NCBI RefSeq assembly: GCF_000485595.1 | Contig: NW_014578164.1 | Location: 13,302 to 59,645, forward strand | DNA: 46,344 nucleotides | Source: Priapulus caudatus | Taxonomy: Eukaryota > Priapulida > Priapulimorpha > Priapulimorphida > Priapulidae | Direction: 5' to 3' | Shown: piece by piece, positions 1 through 9,730 of the stretch | Layout: every line of letters starts with the position of its first letter | How positions within the stretch are numbered: position 1 is the stretch's first letter | Program-made: the position numbers and the translations under genes | The notes under the pieces: generated by a model | What the model was told of the DNA's origin: nothing | The model's input: only the letters and a program-made list of their open reading frames with translations | The model's database searches: none

Positions 1-190
1 AAGGGGTTTTTCACGGATTTTTCGGCGAGTTTGACGGTTTGGCAGGTTTTTTTCAGCTACGAACACTCCCCGGGTATAAGAGATGGCCCTGTGAAAATTG
101 CATCCAGATCGCTTGGGCGGTTTGGCCGCCTATAGGGAAGATACATAGATACATAGATACATACATACATACGAACTCAAATATATATTA
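1..190. other. Flank outside the Helitron end; short GATACATA microsatellite
   Basis: No gene is visible. A short GATACATA/CATA microsatellite lies at about 140-175. This DNA sits beyond the inferred Helitron 3' terminus, so it should be the host flank. Confidence 0.5.
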
Positions 191-192
191 GA

Positions 193-218
193 CTAGCAAA
201 GTACACGTCCTTCGGACG
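193..218 (-). mobile_element. Helitron 3' terminus: hairpin followed by CTAG
   Basis: Read on the minus strand, a 5 bp stem with a 3 nt loop (CGTCC-GAA-GGACG, 218-206) is followed 9 nt later by CTAG (196-193) and then a T in the flank. A short hairpin about 10 nt before CTRR, inserted next to T, is the canonical Helitron 3' end. It lies about 40 nt past the stop of the helicase remnant, which is where a Helitron should finish. The small stem could be chance on its own; the position makes it convincing. Confidence 0.65.
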
Positions 219-258
219 GTGGGAATTCATGAATGAGTGTATTAGTGTTGCAGCTCAC

Positions 259-620
259 CTAAGGATCAAGGGCTTCTTTGTAAAGTATGTTTTTGGTGTT
301 CGTGTCTTGTGTAGGAATGAATATCGCCGTGGGTTTGCCTACTTGTGAGAGGGCAACATAGAGCATGCCATGGGAGAAGACAGGTGTGGTCAGGTCCAAG
401 TCTATGGTAGTGAAAGTATGTCCTTGGGCTTTGTTTATTGTCATAGCATAGCAAAAGGGGATAGGGAATTGCAGTGTTGTAAATTAAAATGGAAGGTCTG
501 ATATTGAAGGGATGAGTGGTATGCGTATGAGTGGTTATTGTAAGAAAACAATAGTTATTTTGCATCAGAAGTGTACGTACAACTATAGAATGTGGATATA
601 TTGACATGAATGGCAATGAG
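259..620 (-). pseudogene. Helitron (Rep/PIF1-like) helicase, C-terminal remnant
   Basis: This is the C-terminal part of a Helitron helicase, the PIF1-type superfamily 1B motor fused to a rolling-circle replication protein. Visible helicase motifs are the block AMTINKAQGHTF and, next, SHGMLYVALSQV, with the family-typical ending TKNILYKEAL just before the stop at 259. Upstream in the same frame I can follow RIPLIPSISDLPF, then a TAA at 484-486 and another at 535-537, so the copy is dead. Upstream of about 600 the similarity fades and no Rep domain is present. A frame with fewer stops overlaps (266-616) but it carries none of the motifs. Identification is firm; the 5' boundary is not. Confidence 0.85.
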
Positions 621-1640
621 CTGTGAGGAGTATTGAAATCCCCGTGAAGACTTAAGGCATAACATCAGAAAAAAATATGTTTACGGTTATCGGACAGGCC
701 CTTCGAAAAAAGTGGCGACTCAAATTTTGTTATTAGCATTGTTGTAAAAAGAATATGAAATTGATTTATTTTAGACCAAGATCATAAATAAAGTCGAGAA
801 ATAAAAATTTGTCTTCCTACACAATATTTTTCTACAATTTATCTAGCAAAATATGTATCGGGGTATAAAGTTCTAGAAAATAAACACTGAATGATAGTTT
901 TGGTGTTTTTGACTTTAAAATAAATTTTTAAGTAAAAAAAGGTTTTTTTTACTTACCGATTTGGAACCGTAAACAGATATTTATTTTATTTGATGTCTAA
1001 TATCGAATTATATGAGCAGTTTGTAAGAATTGATAATAGAATTGAAATGGCCAATATCACCAGTTGGTTTGGTGAGCAGTAAATAATTTCAGGAGCTTTC
1101 TGGTCAGCAGTTGATAATCACTGACTGTTGGGACACAAGTCACCAAAGATTGTAGAGTGCCGTAGGCACAAGATAGACCACTCTCCAATCATAGCGTAGT
1201 AGGTCATGGGTCGCCACAACCGCCATTTTGGGAAGCAAGTTCACACGAAGTTCCCGGATGTTGCTGTATCTGCTACTGTGAAACTGTTTCCTGTGTGCTG
1301 TCAGCTCAGCTTACTGTTCTGCTGTAAATTGCTCGAATCGTTAGTGTAAGCCCGACCTGTCTTTCTTCAGGTTCCCCAAGAATACGGAAAGGTGAGAAAA
1401 CATTCTTTTTTGTCGAAATCGGTCGTGAAAGAGTTGTGCAATCTTTGTTGATACATGTAGTACCAGTGGCAGTGTTGTTTGTGCACAGGGCGTACGTGCG
1501 GTGTACTTCACTACTTGTGTGTTGCAGATGAGCATTTAAACGGCATTTACAGCAAGTTATCGACAGTAATAGGCGAAATAGAGTAGAGAAACATTAATAC
1601 TTTGATAGCAGATACATTTAGTGTTTAATTACCATACCAT
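621..1640. other. AT-rich stretch without recognised feature
   Basis: About 1 kb of AT-rich DNA. No coding exon, RNA gene or clear repeat was recognised on either strand. Confidence 0.5.
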
Positions 1641-1720
1641 TATTTGTTTGAGACGGTCCAATGAAGTGCCTGTGCACTGTACCACTGTCTGACACTACAC
1701 CACTGGCCGAGACTATACAG

Positions 1721-2595
1721 TATACGCACGGCGGCCGTGTGGATAAGATTCAATATGGCTATACGCACGCGGCCGTATGGCGACTCAATATGGCTAGGAA
1801 TGAGGAAGGGGAGAAGGGAGAAGCTGGTGGAGAAGGAGGAGGGGAGAAGCTGGTGGAGAAGGAGGAAGGGGAGAAGGTGGTGGAGAAGGAGGAAGGGAGA
1901 AGCTGGTGGAAAAGGAGGAAGGGAGAAGGAAGAAGGTGTGGAGAAGGAGAGAGGAGAGCTGGTGGAGAAAGGAGGAGGGGAGAAGGGAGGTGTTGGAGAA
2001 GGAGGAGTGGGAGAAGCTGGTGAGAAGGAGGAGGGGAGAAGAGAGTGGTGGAGAAGGAAGGGAGAAGCTGGTGGAGAAGGGAGGAAGGAGGAAGGGAGAA
2101 GGTGTTGAGAAGGAGGAGGGGGGAGAACTGGTGAGAAGGAGGAGGGGGAGAAGCTGGTGGAGGAGGAAGGGGAGAAGGAGGGGGAGAAGGGAGCTGGTGG
2201 AGAAGGAGGAAGGGGAGAAGCTGGTGGAGAAGGAGGAAGCTACGACCAGCTTCTCCCCCTCCTCCTCCACCAGCTCCCTTCTCCCCTTCCTTATCCCCTT
2301 CTCCCTTCTCCCCCTCCTCCTCCACCAGCTCCCTTCTCCCCCTCCTCATCCCTTCTCCCCCTCCTCCTCCACCAGCTCCCTTCTCCCCTTCTCCCTTCTC
2401 CCCCTCCTCCACCAGCTCCCTTCTCGCCCTCCTTCTCCTCTTCCTCCTTCTCACCAGCTTCTCCCCTCCTTCTTCTCCACCCAGCTTCTCCCCCTCCTCC
2501 ACCACCTTCTCCCTTCTAAACTCCTCCTTCTCCACCAGCTTCTCCCATCCTCCTTCTCCACACCGAATCTTATCCACACGGCCGCCGTGCGTATA
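1721..2595. repeat. 875 bp palindromic (foldback-like) element
   Basis: The outermost 31 bp (1721-1751) recur exactly as the reverse complement at 2565-2595. They begin TATACGCACGGCGGCCGTGT. Inside, the left half (1800-2240) is a purine-rich minisatellite built on GGAGAAGCTGGTGGAGAAGG, and the right half (2245-2560) is its pyrimidine-rich mirror, so the whole segment can fold into one long imperfect hairpin centred near 2243. In the left arm a second diverged copy of the end sequence follows at about 1761-1795. A 10 bp direct repeat CTACACCACT lies just outside on both sides (1695-1704, 2605-2614), possibly a target duplication, though 10-16 bp separate it from the arms. Long apparent ORFs here are repeat artefacts. 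Confidence 0.85.
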
Positions 2596-2914
2596 GTCAC
2601 TTCCCTACACCACTAGCTGGCACTGCACTGTGTACATACTACATAGTAACATCCGATTATGAATCATTGTTAGATTTTTGTACACTTGAATGAGAGATTT
2701 GATACAGCTCTTGCATAAAAATATTATCTATTACTTATATATTATAATTCATATATATATTAACCATGGTTATCCTATTATTTCTATGTATCAAACAGAC
2801 GCGGAGCGGGTTTGCTTCCTAAATGGCGGACGTGGCGCTCCATTGCGTACTACACGTCATTGCACGTGATTTCGCATGAGTGGTTTATCTTGTTCACGAC
2901 TCTCAAACTCCACG

Positions 2915-3015
2915 ACAGATGGCGCTCTCGCTCATAGGCTCATAGGCTCCACTGATCTCTTATAATATAATCTGGATAGAGCCATTGGCCTATGACAGTG
3001 ACGCCAGAGCGCCAT
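2915..3015. repeat. Short inverted repeat around AGATGGCGCTCT
   Basis: AGATGGCGCTCT (about 2920) is matched by the inverted AGAGCGCCATCT (about 3006), and CATAGGC motifs lie inward in opposite orientation. This looks like a small degenerate inverted-repeat element of roughly 100 bp. The rest of 2600-3390 shows no gene. Confidence 0.4.
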
Positions 3016-3395
3016 CTTCCAACCACTTTGTAAAGCTGAATCTGCCGGTCTGTGCCCCACAACATTTCAAATGAATAATAAGAAACCGACTTATTCTATT
3101 ATCAATTAAGCATGAAAAAACTTTGATCCTATACTTAAGAGATTATATAATATGGATATGTATATAGATACATGTATGGAGCTATAAGGGAACGAGAAAT
3201 ACACGAAAAAAATTTTTTACGTGACGTCACGAGTCACGTGCTAGCTAGTTGGAGGCCTATTCTAACATTATATTAATTCTTTATTACCCTATCGTATGAA
3301 GAAGGGATCGGATCTAGGCTGCGAACGTCTGCTAGCAATAATTATAAGCAACTCTAGCGTCTCGAGAAAAACATTTTAGATTTATTTGTTAGAGA

Positions 3396-3463
3396 ATGCC
3401 ATCCTGTGCAGCCATAAACTGCACTAACCAGCAGGTTTAAGGATGTGGAAGGACATTTCATTT
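3396..3463 (+). pseudogene. THAP-type zinc finger, first coding exon with a nonsense codon
   Basis: The ATG at 3396 opens MPSCAAINCTNQQV, which matches the start of THAP domains, zinc-coordinating DNA-binding modules of C2CH type found in host factors and P-element transposases. The first zinc pair is C4 and C9 (C-x4-C). The codon after V is TAA; a lysine is usual there. The same frame then continues GCGRTFH and stops at a good splice donor, TT|GTAAGTT at 3464, which is where many THAP genes have their first intron. No second exon with the conserved tryptophan and C-x2-H pair was found downstream. A CRE-like TGACGTCA at about 3222 could belong to a promoter. Either a decayed copy or a sequencing error in a live gene. 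Confidence 0.5.
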
Positions 3464-3469
3464 GTAAGT

Positions 3470-4020
3470 TAGCATTAAAATGGGCAAATTTATGATAAAA
3501 ACAGCATTATTATACGTAAGTCGTAACCTATGATCAACTTGTTTTGTGGACGATCGTGCCAGCGAAGCGTATTGACTACAGCAGATTGTATAATCTAACT
3601 ACAGCTAGTAGGCCTATTTGTAGTTGAATGAACGCTATGTCTATGCATTTTATTGTTTAATAGTTTGGAACAATAATTCAGAAATTACCCTTTCTGATTT
3701 TATAACCGATGATAACGTTAGCGCAGTAGGCCTACAGTCTGTAATTTTGTTATGTTTTGTGTGGTGAACCAGCCTGTGTTCCCCGTGTCACTCGCGGACA
3801 TAGCCCCTGTGCCGTGCTGGGTATGTTGTGTGTGTTAGCAAAGGGCTGTAGCAAAGGCAGATCGCTATGTACTTGTACTAAGCCCGACAAAGCTGTGCGA
3901 CCGATTGTCTATCTTCTAAACCTAGCAAGACCGTTTCTTGGCGTAGGTACTTGTAAAAAGTTGTATTGTTGTCATGATGTAAAAATTTAATGTAGCTAAA
4001 CCAAATTAGCTACCCCACAT
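3470..4020. other. Intergenic DNA with a short dispersed repeat
   Basis: No gene recognised. The segment at 3880-3926, containing GCTGTGCGAC and GATTGTCTAT, recurs imperfectly at about 37889-37944, so it is part of an unnamed dispersed repeat. The open frame here (3757-3990) crosses this repeat and shows no family motif. Confidence 0.4.
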
Positions 4021-4595
4021 TGAAATTTTGCGTGTGTGGCGTGTGATACTCACTGTACGACTGGCTCTCCCGTCGTCGACCTCCACCGGACGGCGGTAGA
4101 TGGCTGAGGGTCAACCCAGGCTACTGATGATTCGTTCCGCAGACCCACAGGAGCATTCCCAATATCTCGGGGCGTTTAGCAACATGCTACGCCACTCAAG
4201 TTCCTAGTTCTTAACGAGGTTTCAATGGATTTCAGGCTGCCGACATCGCGACTTTGCTAAGGTTTTGGCGGATTTTATCGCGACGTTAGTTAGATTTCGA
4301 TGGATTCCCGTTCACGACTTCGCAGATTTTGCTTGGGTTTCATCGCGACTTATTTCGATCGGTCTGTGCCTTGAGCGCGGCTCCTTACTGTGTCACGTTC
4401 TAATTGTGTCATGTAGTCAACCTATTTATGAGAGCCGATCCGCGCACGGCTATGTAAGTGTATTTAATATCTGTTTCTTCTTTGATTAAACGCGTTGGTC
4501 TGATCGAGTGCATAAAGTTTCATCTCCGTTGTCGATTCTATGTCTTCCTCTTTCGTATCAACCACACGTGACGGTTCAAACAAGGTCACAATCTA
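4020..4595 (+). mobile_element. Possible LTR or LTR-like promoter segment
   Basis: The layout resembles a retrotransposon LTR: TG-rich start, a TATA-like TATTTATGAG at about 4420, a downstream run with ATTAAA near 4485, and an end in ...GGTCACA at 4592. No target-site duplication or primer-binding site could be confirmed, and no gag-pol coding follows, so this is tentative. Confidence 0.3.
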
Positions 4596-5224
4596 GTGAT
4601 CAAATCTTAGACCATGTGTAACGACCAGAGGAGTTATTGTGGCATTACACAATTAACGGGGATCAGGCAAGGGCTACATACTGTACCGGGCTGCATATTT
4701 TTNCACATCCCAAAAAGTAGCTCTACAGGGCAGATAGTCGCATCGGTTCAGTACAGAAGCATGGGCGAGATTCCAGGCGCTGAAGCTAGACACAGTCATT
4801 TTTTTCCAACTTTCAAGCGCACAATCCCCAAAAAGGCACAGCCAGCCTCACAGTGGGCGGCCATTAGGGCGGCGGAAGCACATTGGCGGGGAGTCTGGGG
4901 GGCCTCCCCGCAACATATTCAAAATTTCAAGGTCCCTGGCAAAAAATGAGCAACCATTTGGAGCACACGCATTAGTCAAGCAGCATCCGACTAAAAGCCA
5001 TATGAAATTTTATTTCTGCCTTCATTTTGCACTGACAAGAACTTTGCTTACAGCAATTAATGCAGAATGATTCAAGCACTTCCCCTTCTTTTTCAGATAT
5101 CAAAGCTAGTTTTGTTACAATGTAAATTTTGATTCGCTCAAGTCGCTGTCAAGTGAATCAGAAGCAAAAGAGAACAAATAAAAGAATAGCCAAATTTCAA
5201 TTCAGAATTGTTTTCTGTATTTTT

Positions 5225-5300
5225 TAGCGCAAAATTCGAAGGCACTGTTGAAATCTAGACCGTATTTCCTAATACGGGCAAATACGGTTGAATCCGCCCC
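5225..5300. mobile_element. Fragment of a hAT-like terminal repeat
   Basis: The reverse complement reads CAGGGGCGGATTCAACCGTA, the style of hAT-type MITE ends, and resembles the better preserved 14 bp terminal repeat at 40077. The partner end was not found, so this is a broken element. The preceding stretch 4600-5220 holds nothing else I recognise. Confidence 0.4.
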
Positions 5301-6660
5301 TGCAGGAATACAAAACGCACGAGCGCTCGCAGATTTTACATAGCGTCTGTATAACATTCATGCATATTATGAGGGGGGGAAGCGGGTATTTTCGGGACCG
5401 CGGATTGGCCATTTTAATTACCTGCGGAACTGGGAAATGTGCAGATAATATTTTTCGTGATTCGGGAATAGAAGTCCATCGGGACGTGGGAAACACCTCT
5501 AAAATTGTCTGGGATCTGCGAAGAATTTCGTCAATTCGCGCGATGTTCAAGTTTCTTGCGCTATATTTATTTTAATTGTTTTTAATTTTTATTTTTTACT
5601 AATTATGCCCAGATAAAATAAGACTATGAAATATTAGTATTTATGTAGTGTTTTGAAAACCTAAAACTACTGAATTGTCCTGAAACATGTCTAACATAAT
5701 TAAATTCTGGGAACTGGGGAATTGGATTTTATTTTACTGGAACTGCGCGATATGGGCTGTTTTTTATTGCTGGAAAGTGGCGAATGCTACCGCCGCCCCC
5801 GTTCCCACCCGTCTATGTATGTAGTAACGGCAGCGCCGCAGCAGCGGAACGCGCCAGATCAGATATTTCAGCTATGTACAAATGACCTATGACCGTCCAT
5901 AACGGTCACAGGGCCCAGCTGCGTAACTACGAAGCTGGCTTATTATAGTTGGAGAAACATGAATTAACACGTACGAGAGTTAGGCTATATGCACCGCCAG
6001 TCTATATTCGACTACCACCAAACCATCTATCTATCTATTTTGAATTCTATTTATAGATTGTGTACAGATTGTTCAAGTTTCGCTTTCGCAAATCACATTT
6101 TCGGCGGTACATTTTCTTCCAACAGTGAGCATGGCAGGATACGAATCATTGTCGACACGTGTGTCGTTTCATGCGCAGCCAGTTCACCCCTCCTCGGAGT
6201 TTTTTAGCCGAAATAGTCTTACTTTAATCACGGTTCTGGTTACTTGCTAGGCAACTGATCTCTATAAGTGCACTGGCTAGTTACTGCTAGGCACTACGTT
6301 TCGATGTGGCGCCATCGGGTGTCGCCAAGAGAGACCTAAAACGCTACATAATAAACTGGCTCCGTGAATTAGAGTGGATGCGGAGTGATGCGGATAGCGG
6401 AACTCGATCACAGCTTGCTAATAGAAGTGAAGCATCGTCGGTTAGCACACATAGTGGTGTTTCTGCAGTCGGTGTTGTATGTGTTGTGCGCATCATAGGA
6501 GTTTAGGAGGCGTATGGAACGCCAAGCCCAGTGAATTTCAAGCTGAAAGCGACAATAGTTTACTCAACCAAATATTGTGCATAGGAAGAATCTTCTAGAC
6601 AAATAAGTGTCATAGGAGAGCGTATATGCGTATGTCGCATTTGTCATAGATGCAAGCAGA
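5300..6660. other. Intergenic DNA, no supported gene
   Basis: Several short open frames occur, the most protein-like at 6306-6506 on the plus strand (66 codons, starting MAPSGVAKRDLKRYI), but no conserved motif, splice context or repeated copy supports any of them. It might be a retroelement gag scrap; I cannot show it. Confidence 0.4.
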
Positions 6661-6664
6661 ACAT

Positions 6665-6951
6665 GTTGGAATCTTGGACGCATGTTCATCTTCGGCTAAC
6701 CACAATACCTGGCGTATTTACTATTGTTTACCAAGATTCAACTGTAACGCACATTGCTCTTCGAATACACACCTGAATTCATCTTATAGAGCATCTGATG
6801 AGGTAAATTAAGGCACTATATATAACAACCGTCATTACTTATTACGTCGGGAGGTACAAGTGTAAATGCGAAATTTCTGTAGTGTGATGAGTGAGCAAAA
6901 AGTAGTATTAGGTGATATTTAGAGATTTCCCATATTGTCAGGTTTCATGAG
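6665..6951 (+). repeat. Dispersed repeat, copy 1 (pair with 25001-25288)
   Basis: About 285 bp that align base by base, with small indels, to 25001-25288 in the same orientation. Shared landmarks include CTTGGACGCATGTTC, GGCGTATTTACTATTGTTTA and CTTATTACGTCGGG. No coding capacity is visible. The second copy abuts a Penelope-like fragment, so the repeat may be a non-coding part of that or another retroelement. Confidence 0.75.
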
Positions 6952-7634
6952 TTATAAACTTCGATAAAATATTCTATCTATGTATAGGATTACGATAAGG
7001 ACACGGATGATATAGTCATCTTTGGATTGTTGTAACGTCAGAAATAAGAGAGTAGAATTTCGGGTAAACAAATTTATGTCGTTGAATACTTGTGAAGATA
7101 TGCTGGTGAGGCGTAAGCATCAATCAAAATGAATGTTACTAGCCTTTCTATATGGTAGCTGCTGGAAACTAGCTTCTTAATCAGTAAGTCCATATTTGGC
7201 TGGCTGTATAGTAGGAACACTGTTCACGGGCTTTGGATATCACTTATGATCTCGGATTCAATAATTCTCGGATGATTCTTGGATTCAATGATTCTAATTT
7301 GAGATTGATGTGATAAAATTGAGCATGTGTATGCGGGCAAGATTTCCACTAACAGCTTACTTTTAAAATTACGGGTAATACGTACCGGCGGTTGCTATAT
7401 AGTGCCCACCATCTGATAAAGTTAAATACGGTTTGGCATACTCGGATACCCTCCGACATCGAAGCAAAAATCGTGTTAGGGGGCGTGCGTGCCTGCGCAC
7501 GTTTGCGTGCAAGTAGGGCCTACGCTATGCACGTATGCGCGTGTCCCTGGCTTTAAGGTGAAAGTCTTTAAATCTACTTAATTTACGCGGAATACCTCAC
7601 TGGGGGCTAAGATACAGTTTTCATAGTGCAATTC

Positions 7635-7788
7635 TTAACTACATTTATGGAAAGTACACATATCATTTTCCCCCTCCTTGAGAAGAAGCCAATCGTCACA
7701 ACAGTAAGCTGGTCCATCTTCCCCACCAATGCACGCAGCAACAACCTTCTTTATTGGTTGACAATAGACATGTTCGTCAGGAATTGGA
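7635..7788 (-). CDS. Astacin exon 11: novel six-cysteine C-terminal tail
   Basis: Acceptor TTCGTTTGCAG|T, stop TAA at 7637-7635. It encodes [20 protein letters not shown] then [13 protein letters not shown] and ends CTFHKCS. Six cysteines (C440, C450, C460, C461, C475, C480) suggest a compact disulphide-bonded end. I do not recognise it as CUB, ShK or MAM. Its frame and phase continue exactly from exon 10. No canonical AATAAA was found in the following few hundred bases. Confidence 0.8.
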
Positions 7789-9556
7789 CTGCAAACGAAA
7801 AAAAGGTATACAGGTTCAAATACAGATATATATGTTACTCAATAAAGTTATTACATATCAATAAATCTAGTTTCTCCCATATTATATATAACACAAAATG
7901 AAAGCATATAACTTAAAAGCATAACTTTTAGGAATATAAGTATCTCTTACAAACCTAGTACAAAAATACAGTTTTAGCAAAAATGTAACCACTCACTCAC
8001 TCACTCACTCACTCACTCACTCACTCACTCACTTCACTCACGTCACTCACTTACTCACTCACTCACTCATTCACTCACTCACTCACCCACTCACTCACTC
8101 ACTCACTCACATCAATCAATCAATCAATCAACCAGTCAATCGAATAATTAATCAATCAATCAATCAATCAACCAGTTAACCAGTCAATCAATTAAATAAT
8201 CAATCAATCAATCAATCATTCGAGTGAGCAATTATGAAGCAAAGATACGACAACTTGATGGCTGTGTGAATGAATGGATGGATGGATGGATTGATAGATA
8301 GACGGAATAACGAAAAGATGAACGGACTGGTATATAGATTTCTATAAATGTACGTACTCTGTACAATGTCCCTCTGCTCTGACGCATGATCGTTTTTGCA
8401 TGGTACATCCGCAGTTGTTAGGAGTGTTAGCGACGTCACAGGAACTATATGGTCCCCACTCCACACAGTAACAGTCCGGGCATTGTGCTAGAGACGTAAA
8501 AAAGTCAACCATGTAGGAGTCCATGATGCCATGTTTCCATATATCGAAACGTCTAGGGGGCCATTCAACTAGTACACTGACGATTCAGCTAACATGTAGT
8601 TTTAACAAAGCCATCGTGGTTTGGTTTATTATACGATCAGCGCAACACTACCTATTTGTGTTGAATGCTTTTTATCGCCGTTCAGCGCAAATAGATGTAA
8701 CCCTATTTTACACCCAAATTAATTTGCCACTATTGCACCTTTGCTTATTGCTATCCGAAAACAACTACATGGTATTAGCTGTGTTTATTATTGTCAACAA
8801 ATGTAATGGTAGTTAAGCTAGGTTACTAAACGTAACGAAAACACGCTGAATGTCACTACAGACTCGCACGTACCTTCGTAAGTGAATTCAAACGCAAAAT
8901 CAGCGTTGTGCGTAGATCGAGCTATCAGTATTATCTCATTCTGCGTTGATTTTAATAGCGGATATCCGTAGGTGTTTGCAACACAAAACCTAAGGATAAA
9001 AGCTAGCGATTATGTCAAACACACACACGCACATACGCACATACGCACATACGCACATACGCACACACGCACATACGCACATATCTGAATATAGCTGCAG
9101 CACATCCCGTGTATCTACGAAAACATACAAATTATTACCCGTGAAATATCCCACATTTATCTTTTACTAAGGCTACAAGACTACGTGTAGCTGCACATTT
9201 TAAATCACCTGGGCTGCAGTGAAACCCCAATATTATATGATTATAATATTAACAGTTTTCAAAATATAAATCACTAACAGGATACCCCAGTTATGCCCGG
9301 GAAATAAAGCACTTAATTGTTGACCACTTGGTTGAACGAAAAATACCCCCCAAATCCATCTATCTATCTATCTATCTATCCATCCATCCATCCATCCGAC
9401 CATCTATCTATCTATCTATCTATGTATCTATGTATTTAGCTATCTATCCATCTATCTATCTAGCTATCTATCCATCCATCCATCCATCCATCCATCCATT
9501 CATCCATCTATCCGTCCATCCATTATCCATCCATCCATCCATCCATCCATCCCATG

Positions 9557-9587
<31 letters not shown>

Positions 9588-9693
9588 CCATCCATCCATC
9601 CATCCATCCATCCATCCATCGTACTATCCTTCCTCCATCTATCTATCTATCTATCTATCTATCTAATCTATCTATCTATCTATCTATCTATCT

Positions 9694-9730
<37 letters not shown>

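Noticed and set aside
1759-2577. Glu/Lys/Gly-rich and Ser/Pro/Leu-rich long frames
   Set aside because: They come from the GA/TC arms of the palindromic element and mirror each other on both strands.
3757-3990. 77-codon cysteine-rich plus-strand frame
   Set aside because: Superficially like a Cys-rich domain, but part of it is a dispersed repeat also found at 37889 and the cysteine spacing matches no family I know.
8523-8816. 97-codon plus-strand frame
   Set aside because: Lies in an astacin intron with no motif or coding-like composition.
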